This document shows positions 1 to 7,792 of a stretch of DNA of 29,254 nucleotides, piece after piece. This DNA is from Clostridiales bacterium UBA3953 (GTDB taxonomy: Bacteria > Bacillota > Clostridia > Oscillospirales > CAG-272): contig DGDL01000089.1 of the NCBI GenBank assembly GCA_002385415.1, forward strand, positions 6,616-35,869. Reading direction: 5' to 3'. Within the stretch, counting starts at the first letter, position 1. Each line of letters opens with the position of its first letter. The translations under genes were made by a program, and so were the position numbers. Below the pieces are notes generated by a model. That model did no database searches, had not been told where the DNA came from, and was given only the letters and a program-made list of their open reading frames with translations.

Positions 1-1390
1 TGCCGCCGTAGCTGAAAAACGGCAATGAAATGCCGGTGTTTGGTATGAGGTTTGTGACAACCATCATATTGAGCGTCGCCTGTATTGCTATTTTGCCCAC
101 TATGCCGATCACCACAAGCGACGTGAAGGTGTCGGGCGCGCGCAGCGCTATCACAATGCCGCGCCATACAAACAAAGCAAACAGCAAAATAACGGCCAGC
201 GCGCCGATAAATCCGAGCTCCTCGCAAACAATCGAAAATATAAAGTCGTTTTGAGGCTCCGGGACGAAAAGATGCTTTTGCCTGCTGTATCCGAGCCCGA
301 CGCCGAACAGACCGCCGGAGCCGACCGCGTTGAGCCCTTGCAGCGTTTGCCAAATTTCGTTGTTAGCCGCATAGTTTTCGGGATGCAGCCATGTGTCTAT
401 ACGCAGTTTCGCGTAATCGGTAAACAATATGGCCGGTATTAGAACCGCCGCCGCGAGGCCGCCGCCGAGGAAAAACCAAAACATGCGCGCGCCGCCGGCG
501 AATATGACTATCATTCCTATAAGGAACAGTATTATCGTGCCCGAGAAATGGAACTCGAGCGCGACGAGCAAGCAGGCAACCACCGTAAATATAAACGGCA
601 CAAAGAAACCGTGCCACGAAGAGCGCCGGAAATTGCTGTAATCGGTTATCTCCGCCTCATGATCCGACATGTATTTTGCAATCATGAGTACCAGCGCCAA
701 TTTCATCAGCTCGGAGGGCTGGAAACGTATCAGACCCGGAATCTCGAGCCAGCGCTTTGCCATACCGGAGCTTGAGCCGTAACCTGTGAAAAGCACGGCT
801 ACAAGCAGTATCAGCGCGACTATGTAAATGGCGGTTGTCACTCGCCGTATCCAGCGGTAATCAATTATTGCCGCCGCTATCATGCCCACCGAGCCTATCA
901 CTATAAACCCGAGCTGACGTTTTATATAGTAATAGCTGTCGCCGTAGTCGTTGAGCGCATTGGGAAAGCTCGAGCTGAAAACCATTATCGAGCCGAAACA
1001 TAAAAGCAGGATTATAATAAGTAGCATGGGACGGTCGACCCCGCCGCGCAGCCGGATTATATCCTCGGGCGAAACATGCCCCGACCGTGCCTTTTGAGCG
1101 CGGACGCCGGCAGCAGGCACCGCAGTCTTGCTCGCGACGCCGGCAGCCCCGGTTTCCATGCTGTTTGAAAGCGCCGCAGGCGCTTTTGAGGCGTCGCGCC
1201 GGTTGGCTATCACCCGGCGCGGCGTGCCGCGGCGGGCGCTTTCTTTCTTTTTGGCTTTCTCCTTGCGCTCTCCGGGCGCTTTCCCTCCCGCAGCCCGGCC
1301 GGTATTGTGTGATTTAGAGGACTTTGCCTCGCCAAAAGGGCGTGCGCCGCTTTTGCGAGCCGCGTCGCCGACCATTTTTCCTTCTGTCAA
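1..1390 (-). CDS. ftsW: FtsW/SpoVE-type peptidoglycan polymerase (3' end cut off)
   Basis: This is a SEDS-family lipid II polymerase, an integral membrane glycosyltransferase that works with a class B PBP at the septum or in the spore cortex. Translation gives several hydrophobic helices, the FtsW-like segment KRWLEIPGLIRFQPSELMK, and ends at the window edge inside NTGISLPFFSYGG, the conserved C-terminal SEDS motif. About 463 codons are visible. The chosen start is TTG at 1390, because GGAGG at 1400-1404 sits 9 nt upstream; the in-frame ATG at 1375 is too far from it. Unusually, about 120 residues rich in Lys, Arg and Ala precede the first helix, where FtsW and SpoVE normally have a short tail. 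It lies 20 nt after mraY and shares its transcript. FtsW, SpoVE and RodA cannot be separated with certainty; cluster position favours FtsW/SpoVE. Confidence 0.93.
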   Translation of the reverse strand, partial: MTEGKMVGDAARKSGARPFGEAKSSKSHNTGRAAGGKAPGERKEKAKKKESARRGTPRRVIANRRDASKAPAALSNSMETGAAGVASKTAVPAAGVRAQKARSGHVSPEDIIRLRGGVDRPMLLIIILLLCFGSIMVFSSSFPNALNDYGDSYYYIKRQLGFIVIGSVGMIAAAIIDYRWIRRVTTAIYIVALILLVAVLFTGYGSSSGMAKRWLEIPGLIRFQPSELMKLALVLMIAKYMSDHEAEITDYSNFRRSSWHGFFVPFIFTVVACLLVALEFHFSGTIILFLIGMIVIFAGGARMFWFFLGGGLAAAVLIPAILFTDYAKLRIDTWLHPENYAANNEIWQTLQGLNAVGSGGLFGVGLGYSRQKHLFVPEPQNDFIFSIVCEELGFIGALAVILLFALFVWRGIVIALRAPDTFTSLVVIGIVGKIAIQATLNMMVVTNLIPNTGISLPFFSYGG

Positions 1391-1410
1391 ATCGGCTCGC
1401 CTCCTTTACT

Positions 1411-2394
1411 TTAGAATCCAAACCATGCAAGGCAGCACGCCAGTGCCGTTATAAGCGTAAACACGCAGTCAATTTTAAGCTCGCTCCAGCCGCACATTTC
1501 GAAATGGTGGTGGATAGGCGACATTTTGAACACTCGTTTCCGCGTGAGTTTATAGCTTGTGACCTGTATCATCACCGACAGGCTCTCCACAACATACATT
1601 ATACCCGCAATGAGTATTATAAGGGGATTGCCGACCATAAATGCCAGACCCGCAAGCATTCCGCCCAAAAACAGCGCGCCTGTATCCCCCATAAACACTT
1701 TTGCCGGCGGGAAATTGTAAACTAAAAAGCCGAGAGACGAACCTATCGCAAGCGCCGACACAAACGCCGCGTGGAAATCCCCGATAGAAAACGATACCGC
1801 GGCGAAAAAGATGCCGACAACCACTGTCTCGCACGAAACCAGCCCGTCCACGCCGTCGGCAAGGTTCACGCTGTTGACTATGCCGGTTATAACAAGAAGC
1901 GCGACCACAAAGTAAAAGATGCCGAGATCGAGGAATATGCCGACAAACGGTATATAAAGCTCGGTCGTGATGTTACCGGTCATATACATGCCGAACAGGT
2001 ACAGTCCCGCCACAACAAGCTGAAGAAAATACTTTTGGCTTGCCCGCAGGCCTTCGTTGCGCTTGTGCGAGAATTTGACCAGGTCGTCAAACACGCCAAC
2101 AGCGCCGTTTGCAAGCGCCAGCGCCAGCGTCAAAATCAGTGCCGAACTGCCCGCCGGCCCGTCAAGCGCAACAATAAATGCCACCGTTATCGTGGAAGTC
2201 ACCAGGCAGGCGGCGATAAATGCAAGCCCGCCCATCGTCGGCGTGCCTTCCTTTGATTTGTGCCATCGCGGCCCGATGTCAAGAATCTTTTGCCCCATCT
2301 TCCAGCTTTTCAGAGCGGGGATGAGAAAGCTCAGGAAAATCACCGTCAGCGCGAAGGTCAAAATAAGGCTGACTGTAAAAATAATAGGCTCCAT
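1411..2394 (-). CDS. mraY: Phospho-N-acetylmuramoyl-pentapeptide transferase MraY
   Basis: MraY transfers phospho-MurNAc-pentapeptide from UDP to undecaprenyl phosphate, making lipid I at the inner face of the membrane. The 327-residue product has the usual length and about ten hydrophobic helices. Family motifs are clear: HKSKEGTPTMGG near residue 45, NLADGVDGL (catalytic Asp region), FMGDTGALFLGG, and the His-rich loop MSPIHHHFEMCGWSE near the C-terminus. The ATG at 2394 has a modest AGGA about 8 nt upstream. It is followed after 20 nt by ftsW. The gap to murE carries a good promoter (2431-2459), so mraY-ftsW can be transcribed independently of the upstream dcw genes. murF is absent between murE and mraY, and murD between mraY and ftsW. 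Confidence 0.97.
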   Translation of the reverse strand: MEPIIFTVSLILTFALTVIFLSFLIPALKSWKMGQKILDIGPRWHKSKEGTPTMGGLAFIAACLVTSTITVAFIVALDGPAGSSALILTLALALANGAVGVFDDLVKFSHKRNEGLRASQKYFLQLVVAGLYLFGMYMTGNITTELYIPFVGIFLDLGIFYFVVALLVITGIVNSVNLADGVDGLVSCETVVVGIFFAAVSFSIGDFHAAFVSALAIGSSLGFLVYNFPPAKVFMGDTGALFLGGMLAGLAFMVGNPLIILIAGIMYVVESLSVMIQVTSYKLTRKRVFKMSPIHHHFEMCGWSELKIDCVFTLITALACCLAWFGF

Positions 2395-2430
2395 AAAATG
2401 CGTCCTGTCTCAATATCGTATGTCTACTCT

Positions 2431-2459
2431 ATTATACATTGCCCGAGCAAATTGCTCAA
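2431..2459 (-). promoter_or_regulatory. Sigma-A promoter for mraY-ftsW with overlapping palindrome
   Basis: On the minus strand TTGAGC (2454-2459) and a perfect TATAAT (2431-2436) are separated by 17 nt. A 6-1-6 palindrome, GAGCAAATTGCTC (2445-2457), covers the -35 edge and the upstream spacer, where a repressor could sit. The mraY start codon lies about 30 nt beyond the expected transcription start. Confidence 0.6.
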
Positions 2460-2504
2460 GTCTTATGTCACAGCCGAGAGCCGCAGCTTTATCGCAGGCA
2501 CGCG

Positions 2505-3977
2505 TCAGATTTGGCGCCCGGCATCGCTTTGCCATCCGGCAAGCCACTCGGCCACGATTTCACGCTCGTCAAAATGGCGTTTGCCCGACGCTGTGATTTC
2601 ATAGTTTTCGTGCCCTTTGCCCGCAAGTATTATAAGGTCGCCCTCGCGCGCGCTCGACAGCGCGTATTTGATGGCCTCGGCGCGGTTTTCAATCACTTTG
2701 TGCGGGCGCTCGCGGTCAAACCCCTTCAGTATCTGTGCTATTATGTCAGAGGGCTTCTCCGACCGGCTGTTGTCGCTGGTTATCACCGTAAAATCTGCGA
2801 GCGTAGAGGCCACACGCCCCATTACAGGGCGTTTGTACGGGTCGCGGTCGCCACCGCAGCCGAATAGCACCGTCAGCCTGCCCCCGGGCTTCATTACCCC
2901 GCGCGCTGCACGCAGGATGTTTTCAAGCGCATCGGGTGTATGCGCGTAATCGATAAATACATCAAACCCGGTGCCCGGCGTCGGCACACGTTCAAACCTG
3001 CCTAACACTGCTTTAAACTCGGCTATTGCACGCGCTACGGTTTCCGGCGGGATACCCAGCTCAAGCGCCGCCGCGGCCGCCGCAAGCGTGTTTGCCACGT
3101 TGAACGCCCCGCACAGCGGCGTGTAAATTTCAGTCTCCACGCCCGGGCCGAGCAGTATGTATGACGTGCCCTCGGCGCCATGATACCTTACGTTTACCGC
3201 TCGGTAGCTTGCCTTTTCTCCCGACGGCGAGTAGCTTTTAATCGGGCATGTAGCCGCCGCGGAAAGCCGTTCGAAATATCCGTCGTCGGCATTTACAACA
3301 CCGACTCGTGCCATGCGAAAGAGTTTCGCCTTCGCCTCAAAGTATGCATCCATTGTACCGTGAAAGTCAAGATGTTCGGGCGAAAGATTTGTAAACACCG
3401 CTATCTCGGGCACAAGCGCGTCGAGTTTGCCGAGCGCAAGCGCGTGCGACGAGGCTTCCATTACGACGCTTCCCGAGCCTTCGCGCACAAATGAGGCAAG
3501 CATCGGATAAAGGTCGTGCGGGTCGGGCGTCGTGAGCGTACCCGTCAGCGTGCCAATGAGGCGGACACCGCTTTCCGTCCCGCCGGCTGCCGAAAGCAGC
3601 TTCTCTATCAGGCTGGCTGTCGTGGTCTTTCCGTTTGTGCCCGTCACCGCGACTATCCTCAGCTTGGAGGCGGGGCCGCCGCAGAAGTTGTTCCATATCT
3701 TTGCGCATGCCGAGCGTGTGTCGTCTACCAGAATGTACGGCGTGCCCGGCGGTATAGTGTCCGCACGCTCGCATACCACAACGGCTGCGCCCCGCTCGAT
3801 CGCTTGCGGTACATGATTGTGGCCGTCGTCGCGGATGCCGCGCAGGCAAATGAACATGCATCCATCAGTCGCCTGCCGCGAGTCGTCGCACACCGCCGTT
3901 ATTTCGCAGTCGGGCGCAAGATTCTCCAGCGACACACCGCGCACGTTAACTCCGAATAGAAATCTTGCCAGCTTCAA
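2505..3977 (-). CDS. murE: UDP-MurNAc-tripeptide synthetase MurE
   Basis: MurE is the cytoplasmic ATP-dependent ligase that adds the third amino acid to UDP-MurNAc-L-Ala-D-Glu. The P-loop GTNGKTT lies at about residues 113-119, the Lys that is carbamylated in the family is in YFEAKAKLF, and the C-terminal domain carries IDYAHTPDALE and GCGGDRD. The substrate-selecting motif reads DNSR (about 402-405). Enzymes using meso-diaminopimelate have DNPR and lysine enzymes lack the Arg, so a DAP substrate is likely; the Ser in place of Pro is unusual. The start chosen is TTG at 3977 (490 aa, normal length), because GGGAGTGA is just upstream and the family N-terminus begins there. The frame stays open to an ATG at 4091, but that extension would cross a strong hairpin (4036-4061). 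Confidence 0.95.
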   Translation of the reverse strand: MKLARFLFGVNVRGVSLENLAPDCEITAVCDDSRQATDGCMFICLRGIRDDGHNHVPQAIERGAAVVVCERADTIPPGTPYILVDDTRSACAKIWNNFCGGPASKLRIVAVTGTNGKTTTASLIEKLLSAAGGTESGVRLIGTLTGTLTTPDPHDLYPMLASFVREGSGSVVMEASSHALALGKLDALVPEIAVFTNLSPEHLDFHGTMDAYFEAKAKLFRMARVGVVNADDGYFERLSAAATCPIKSYSPSGEKASYRAVNVRYHGAEGTSYILLGPGVETEIYTPLCGAFNVANTLAAAAAALELGIPPETVARAIAEFKAVLGRFERVPTPGTGFDVFIDYAHTPDALENILRAARGVMKPGGRLTVLFGCGGDRDPYKRPVMGRVASTLADFTVITSDNSRSEKPSDIIAQILKGFDRERPHKVIENRAEAIKYALSSAREGDLIILAGKGHENYEITASGKRHFDEREIVAEWLAGWQSDAGRQI

Positions 3978-4035
3978 AAAAATCACTCCCGGACGCATTA
4001 GTGGGGCTTTGCCTTTTAAACGTCCGTGCGCTTTT

Positions 4036-4061
4036 GGCGCCGAGCTTATATGCCCGGCGCC
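4036..4061 (-). other. Hairpin between PBP and murE
   Basis: GGCGCCG (4036-4042) pairs with CGGCGCC (4055-4061), and the inner GC/GC pairs extend the stem around a short AT loop. The minus strand has no U-run after it, so it is more likely an mRNA processing or stability element in the 167-nt PBP-murE gap than a terminator. On the plus strand a T-run follows about 11 nt later. Confidence 0.45.
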
Positions 4062-4144
4062 TTCGCCGTGATTTTTTACTATGCCAGGCAAGGTTTTACC
4101 GAATATCGGTGCGCAGCCCTGACCCGACGCTGCCAGTACCTACG

Positions 4145-6454
4145 TCAGTTCTCCTGGCTGTCGAGATAGCGCAGCGTGACCGTCACTACAGTGCCCGGGG
4201 AGACTACTTCGCCCGCTTCGGGGACTTGTGCGACAACTACCGCGCCACTGGCTATGTCATAGTTGGTTGTTCCGTCAATCAGTATATTCAAGCCGCTGTT
4301 CATTAATGTACGGTTGCAGTTGGTTGCGTTCATGCCGACGACATTCGGCACCGTTACACTCGACGCGGGGGACTCGTTGCCGCAGTAGAGGATAACTTTG
4401 CCCGTATCCTTGTTTATCGCCTCGCCATAAGCCGGCATCTGATAGGTGACGATGTCTCCGTCGCCTCTGACTTCAACTCCAAGCCCGAGCAAGTTGATTT
4501 TGGACCTTGCTTCCGACACCTTCTTGCCCACATAGTCGCCCACCGTGACTGCAATGCGCGCAAGGTCCTCCTCGGAATAGTTGCGCTCCACGCCCAGATA
4601 GGGCAGCGCTTCGTTGAGGAAGGAGGATACATAGGGCGCCGCGACGACACTGCCGTATACGCTTTCGCTCTGCGGTTGGTCGACGACTATAAGCACCGCT
4701 ATCTGCGGGTCTTCGGCAGGTGCATAAGCCACACAAGAGCCGACGCGCAGATAGGAGTCGCCGCTTTCGTTGAGCACGTCGCGCACCTCGGACGTGCCGG
4801 TCTTCGCCGCGACAGTGTAGCCCGCTACATACGCGTTCTTTGCGCCGCCGTTGCCGGACACACCGCGCTCGAGTATTCCTGCAAGCTCTTGGGCGGTGGT
4901 TTCGCTTATAACCTGACGCTTGACTTGAGTCTCGCGCGACATCAGCACGTTACCATCGTCGTCTATAAGCTTTTCGACAACATAGGGGGTTACGAGATAG
5001 CCGCCGTTTGCGACCGCACTGATGCCCGTAAGCAGCATGAGAGGCGTTACCTTAAAGGTCTGGCCGAACGAATACACCGCAAGCTCGACCTGATTGAAAC
5101 CGCTGAAGGCATGGTAATACGAGTTTGCTTCACCGGGCAGGTCTATGCCCGTTTTTTCGGTGAAACCGAATGCTTTGAAATAATCGTAAAATTTATCTCT
5201 GCCGAGCCTCGCGGCTATCTGCATCAGCGCCGGGTTGCATGAATGCTGCAAGCCCTCCTCGAACGTGAGCGATCCGTGCCCGATGCGCCGCCAGCAGTGA
5301 ATGGGCCTTCTGTAACCTTCGACAAAGTGCGAACCCGAACAGCTAAATCGGTCCGTGATCTTTACGACATTTTCCTCAAGCGCCGATGACGCCGTTATAA
5401 TTTTGAAGGTTGAGCCCGGCTCATACAGCTCAGACACCGCTTTGTTCTTCCACATCGAGTAAAGAAGCGTGTTGTAAAGCGATTTATACTCGGTTGACCC
5501 GGGTTCGTATCCGCTTTCGTCCAGCTTAATCTGAAACTCCTCGGTCAACTTATATGGCTCGTTGAGATCAAATGACGGGTAGGTCCCCATCGCGAGAATT
5601 GCGCCGGTTTTGGGATTCATCACGACCCCTGTAACACGGTTTAGCGGCTTTGAGTCGTAGTAGGTCTTTTCAAGCTCCTTTTCGAGCATGCTCTGCAGCG
5701 TGAGGTCGATGGTGGTGACGAGGTTTGCGCCGTTGGACGCGTCTATGTAGGTGTCATATTTGTATGGCATGCTGAGACCGCTTGCATTGCGTGCAGTTAG
5801 ATAGCGGCCCGACGTGCCCGAAAGATAGTCGTTATACTCAAGTTCAAGCCCGAGCAGCCCCCCGTCGGTTCCGACAAGGCCGATAACATGCGCCGCAAGC
5901 GTGTTATACGGATAATAACGCGAGGTCGAGGCCTCCAGGTGTATTTGCTTGTCGAGCTTGTGCTCGGCTATAAATTCAAGCACACGGTCGGCGTCTTCCT
6001 CGGATACGTTCTTCTTGATGGTTTCGTCGGCGCGGTTTTTGCGTCCGGCACGATCGATAACTTCGTTATAGTCGGCGCCGAGTATTTCGGAAAGCCCTGT
6101 CGCTATAAGCCTTGCCTGCGCGTCATCTTCTATATCACGCGGCGAGATAAACACGCGGTACACTGTGTAGTTTGTCGCAAGCTGTACCATGTTCCTGTCA
6201 TAGATTATGCCGCGTTTTGCCGTCAGCGTTGTTTCGCGCTGTATGTTATCCAGCACTTTTGCCTGATACTTGTCGTAGTTGACTATCTGCAGGTCAAACA
6301 GCCGCATTATAATAAGCGACCACGCCACAATACACACAAGCCCGATTGCCGTCGCGCGCATCGCGATTCTCCTGTTTATTCCCCGCACTCCGCGCATTGT
6401 AGCGGAAGGCGACATCGAGCCTGCATAAGGCAAAGCATCACTTCGTTTTCCCAT
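4145..6454 (-). CDS. Class B penicillin-binding protein with two PASTA repeats (FtsI/SpoVD type)
   Basis: This is a septal or spore-cortex transpeptidase that cross-links peptidoglycan outside the membrane and partners FtsW/SpoVE. It has one N-terminal membrane helix (about 33-55), a dimerisation domain with AKRGIIYDRN, and a transpeptidase domain with all three active-site motifs: STFK (348-351, Ser nucleophile), SCN (405-407) and KTG (551-553). Two PASTA repeats follow (about 634-695 and 699-763). PASTA repeats point to SpoVD or PBP2x-like enzymes. Length is 769 aa from ATG 6454, but an ATG at 6361 (residue 32) has a far better ribosome site, AGGAG at 7 nt, and may be the true start; that would remove a short basic tail. 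It lies upstream of murE, as is standard in Clostridia. Confidence 0.94.
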   Translation of the reverse strand: MGKRSDALPYAGSMSPSATMRGVRGINRRIAMRATAIGLVCIVAWSLIIMRLFDLQIVNYDKYQAKVLDNIQRETTLTAKRGIIYDRNMVQLATNYTVYRVFISPRDIEDDAQARLIATGLSEILGADYNEVIDRAGRKNRADETIKKNVSEEDADRVLEFIAEHKLDKQIHLEASTSRYYPYNTLAAHVIGLVGTDGGLLGLELEYNDYLSGTSGRYLTARNASGLSMPYKYDTYIDASNGANLVTTIDLTLQSMLEKELEKTYYDSKPLNRVTGVVMNPKTGAILAMGTYPSFDLNEPYKLTEEFQIKLDESGYEPGSTEYKSLYNTLLYSMWKNKAVSELYEPGSTFKIITASSALEENVVKITDRFSCSGSHFVEGYRRPIHCWRRIGHGSLTFEEGLQHSCNPALMQIAARLGRDKFYDYFKAFGFTEKTGIDLPGEANSYYHAFSGFNQVELAVYSFGQTFKVTPLMLLTGISAVANGGYLVTPYVVEKLIDDDGNVLMSRETQVKRQVISETTAQELAGILERGVSGNGGAKNAYVAGYTVAAKTGTSEVRDVLNESGDSYLRVGSCVAYAPAEDPQIAVLIVVDQPQSESVYGSVVAAPYVSSFLNEALPYLGVERNYSEEDLARIAVTVGDYVGKKVSEARSKINLLGLGVEVRGDGDIVTYQMPAYGEAINKDTGKVILYCGNESPASSVTVPNVVGMNATNCNRTLMNSGLNILIDGTTNYDIASGAVVVAQVPEAGEVVSPGTVVTVTLRYLDSQEN

Positions 6455-6520
6455 GCCTTTGCCGTTTTCAATTGGCGGTTTAATAGCGCCTACCCCCAGT
6501 CAAACGGTAATTTTATAACC

Positions 6521-6552
6521 AAAAAACTCGGCATGCGTTTATTTATGCCGAA
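6521..6552 (-). terminator. Rho-independent terminator upstream of the PBP gene
   Basis: On the minus strand TTCGGCAT (6545-6552) pairs with ATGCCGAG (6527-6534), with one G-T pair and a 10-nt loop, and six T follow directly (6521-6526). It points towards the PBP gene, so it would end a transcript inside the cluster or act as an attenuator for the PBP. Confidence 0.7.
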
Positions 6553-6661
6553 TCTAAACCACAGGAGTCGTTTTAAGACGAAAGTCTGCTTAAAATGACA
6601 ATTTGAGAGCAAAGAGCCGTAAATACACCGTCGCTCCGCCCTCAAATTAAAACGCATTATA
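6553..6661 (-). ncRNA. Candidate structured leader RNA / attenuator ahead of the PBP gene
   Basis: A -10 box TATAAT (6656-6661, weak -35) would start a transcript near 6649. It would then form a long-range stem AATTTGAG (6641-6648) with CTCAAATT (6600-6607), holding an inner GAGC/GCTC stem. Next comes a hairpin across 6567-6599 with a four-base loop and one 3-nt bulge, then the terminator at 6521-6552. This order (aptamer-like stems, then terminator, then gene) resembles a cis-regulatory leader. No known riboswitch or T-box consensus was recognised. The 6455-6795 gap holds no convincing coding frame. Confidence 0.35.
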
Positions 6662-6702
6662 TACTTATTTCTGTGGCTGCAATTATATGTATATGTGTAT
6701 GT

Positions 6703-6747
6703 GGCAAGCTTGTCTTGCCGCTGCAGCCGGCATCTGCCGTCCGGCAG
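6703..6747 (-). other. Paired hairpins 3' of the ftsL-like gene
   Basis: Two short perfect hairpins lie just beyond the ftsL-like stop: GGCAAG (6703-6708)/CTTGCC (6714-6719), and CTGCCG (6734-6739)/CGGCAG (6742-6747). A further stem GGCTGCA (6675-6681)/TGCAGCC (6722-6728) can enclose the first. None is followed by a U-run on the minus strand, so they look like transcript-end protection or processing structures. Confidence 0.35.
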
Positions 6748-6795
6748 TCAAAGAATCCTCGCTTTTGCCGGGATTTTTTCAAAAAGTACAGTCTG

Positions 6796-7629
6796 TCAAT
6801 CCAAAATATCGCCGAAGTTGGAGGAAATCGCGCTCATCAGCGAGGACAGGCCGTCTGCCACAGTATCGCTTTCGTCGCTTGTCTCTACCTCTATAACGTC
6901 GCCGTCACCGACGTTGACATATTGCTTTGCCACCTTGTCGCGCTTTACCATACCGTATTCCTGGGTAGCGATGCGCTCGATTTCAACAAGGTCGTTTTTC
7001 TTTTCAAGCTTGAGCGTAAGCTCGTTTTGCTGCGCGGTCAGCTCGCTGAGACGACTTTTCAGTTTCGCGATGTCAATTGTATACTCGTTTATGCGCACGA
7101 TGTTATAAATCATATACATAAACAACAGCGAGCACATAAGAGCGGTGAAAATAAATGCAATCGGAAACGGCTTGCGCTCAATTTGCGGTATGGTATGTAT
7201 ACGCGGCTCCGCGGTCTTTGTTTTGACGGCCGTTGCGGTTTTCTTTAGGTTGCCGAGCGATACCGAAGGCGCCGCCCTGCGAGCCCTCGGACGTGACATG
7301 TCAGGGGCACGCGACACGTTTCTGCGCCTGCGCAGCTCGCCCGTCGCTTCGCCCGCTCTGCTTCCACGTCTGGCGCGGCCGGCAGCGTCTGCCGAAACGC
7401 CGGCGCCATAGCGCCTGTCGGCATAGCCGCTTGTAAAACGCGAAGCGCCGGATATCCTGCGGCCTGCTGCGCCCGCGGTCGCAAAGTCGCGCACCGCAGC
7501 CGAGCCGGAGGGTGACATGTTGCCGCGTATGCTGTACATGACACCGCCGTCGCCGGCACGATACGATGTATCGTTATGATACGAGGTATCGTATGTCAAG
7601 CGCTTTTCCCCCTGTCTTTTTTCTATCAT
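6796..7629 (-). CDS. FtsL/DivIC-like septum protein with long basic N-terminal tail
   Basis: A bitopic division protein expected to join the FtsQ/DivIB-FtsL-DivIC complex that activates FtsW and its PBP. The assignment rests on position (rsmH - here - PBP) and architecture rather than strong sequence identity. Residues 1-152 are polar and Arg/Ala/Gly-rich, one membrane helix spans about 155-178, a coiled-coil-like stretch covers about 180-212, and the segment IATQEYGMVKRDK (220-232) resembles the FtsL/DivIC end of the coil. At 277 aa it is more than twice the usual FtsL length, all from the tail. The ATG at 7629 has a near-perfect GGAGGTGA 6 nt upstream, so the long tail is real. The tail encodes a DTSY repeat from an 18-bp tandem repeat (7560-7595). 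Confidence 0.8.
   Translation of the reverse strand: MIEKRQGEKRLTYDTSYHNDTSYRAGDGGVMYSIRGNMSPSGSAAVRDFATAGAAGRRISGASRFTSGYADRRYGAGVSADAAGRARRGSRAGEATGELRRRRNVSRAPDMSRPRARRAAPSVSLGNLKKTATAVKTKTAEPRIHTIPQIERKPFPIAFIFTALMCSLLFMYMIYNIVRINEYTIDIAKLKSRLSELTAQQNELTLKLEKKNDLVEIERIATQEYGMVKRDKVAKQYVNVGDGDVIEVETSDESDTVADGLSSLMSAISSNFGDILD
7560..7595. repeat. 18-bp tandem repeat in the ftsL-like tail
   Basis: Two 18-bp units, 7560-7577 and 7578-7595, share GATACGA.GTATCGT. and differ at a few bases. Each unit is close to palindromic (ATACGA, 4-nt gap, TCGTAT in the second). They encode two DTSY motifs near the protein N-terminus (about residues 14-23). Confidence 0.8.
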
Positions 7630-7706
7630 CCGCGGTCACCTCCGCGGATGGCTTTTCGCCCGGCGGCATCAGATGCTGCGAAACCGGTGTTTTTATGCTT
7701 GTCCGA

Positions 7707-7777
7707 ATTATAAGCAGATTTAAAACCGACCGTCCACTTTTCCATAACATTATACCAAACAATTATTAATATTTAAA
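7707..7777 (-). promoter_or_regulatory. Two candidate promoters upstream of the ftsL-like gene
   Basis: In the 163-nt gap after rsmH, the first candidate pairs TTTAAA (7772-7777) with TATAAT (7749-7754) at 17 nt. The second pairs TGGACG (7731-7736) with TATAAT (7707-7712) at 18 nt. Both -10 boxes are perfect and both -35 boxes are 4/6. Either would start transcripts reaching the ftsL ATG at 7629. Confidence 0.45.
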
Positions 7778-7792
7778 TATCCGCCGTGGCGT

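Noticed and set aside
3978..4091. N-terminal extension of MurE to ATG 4091
   Set aside because: It crosses a strong hairpin, has no ribosome site and no family similarity. The TTG at 3977 has both.
5485..5530. A second YEPGST motif in the PBP, about 28 residues before the active site
   Set aside because: It reads YEPGSTEYK, without the Ser-x-x-Lys spacing, so it is not a duplicated active site; probably a chance resemblance.
7560..7605. TTGACA followed by palindromes at the ftsL 5' end, resembling a promoter with operator
   Set aside because: It lies inside the coding sequence downstream of a perfect ribosome site, and no good -10 box is spaced from it. The tandem repeat explains the pattern.
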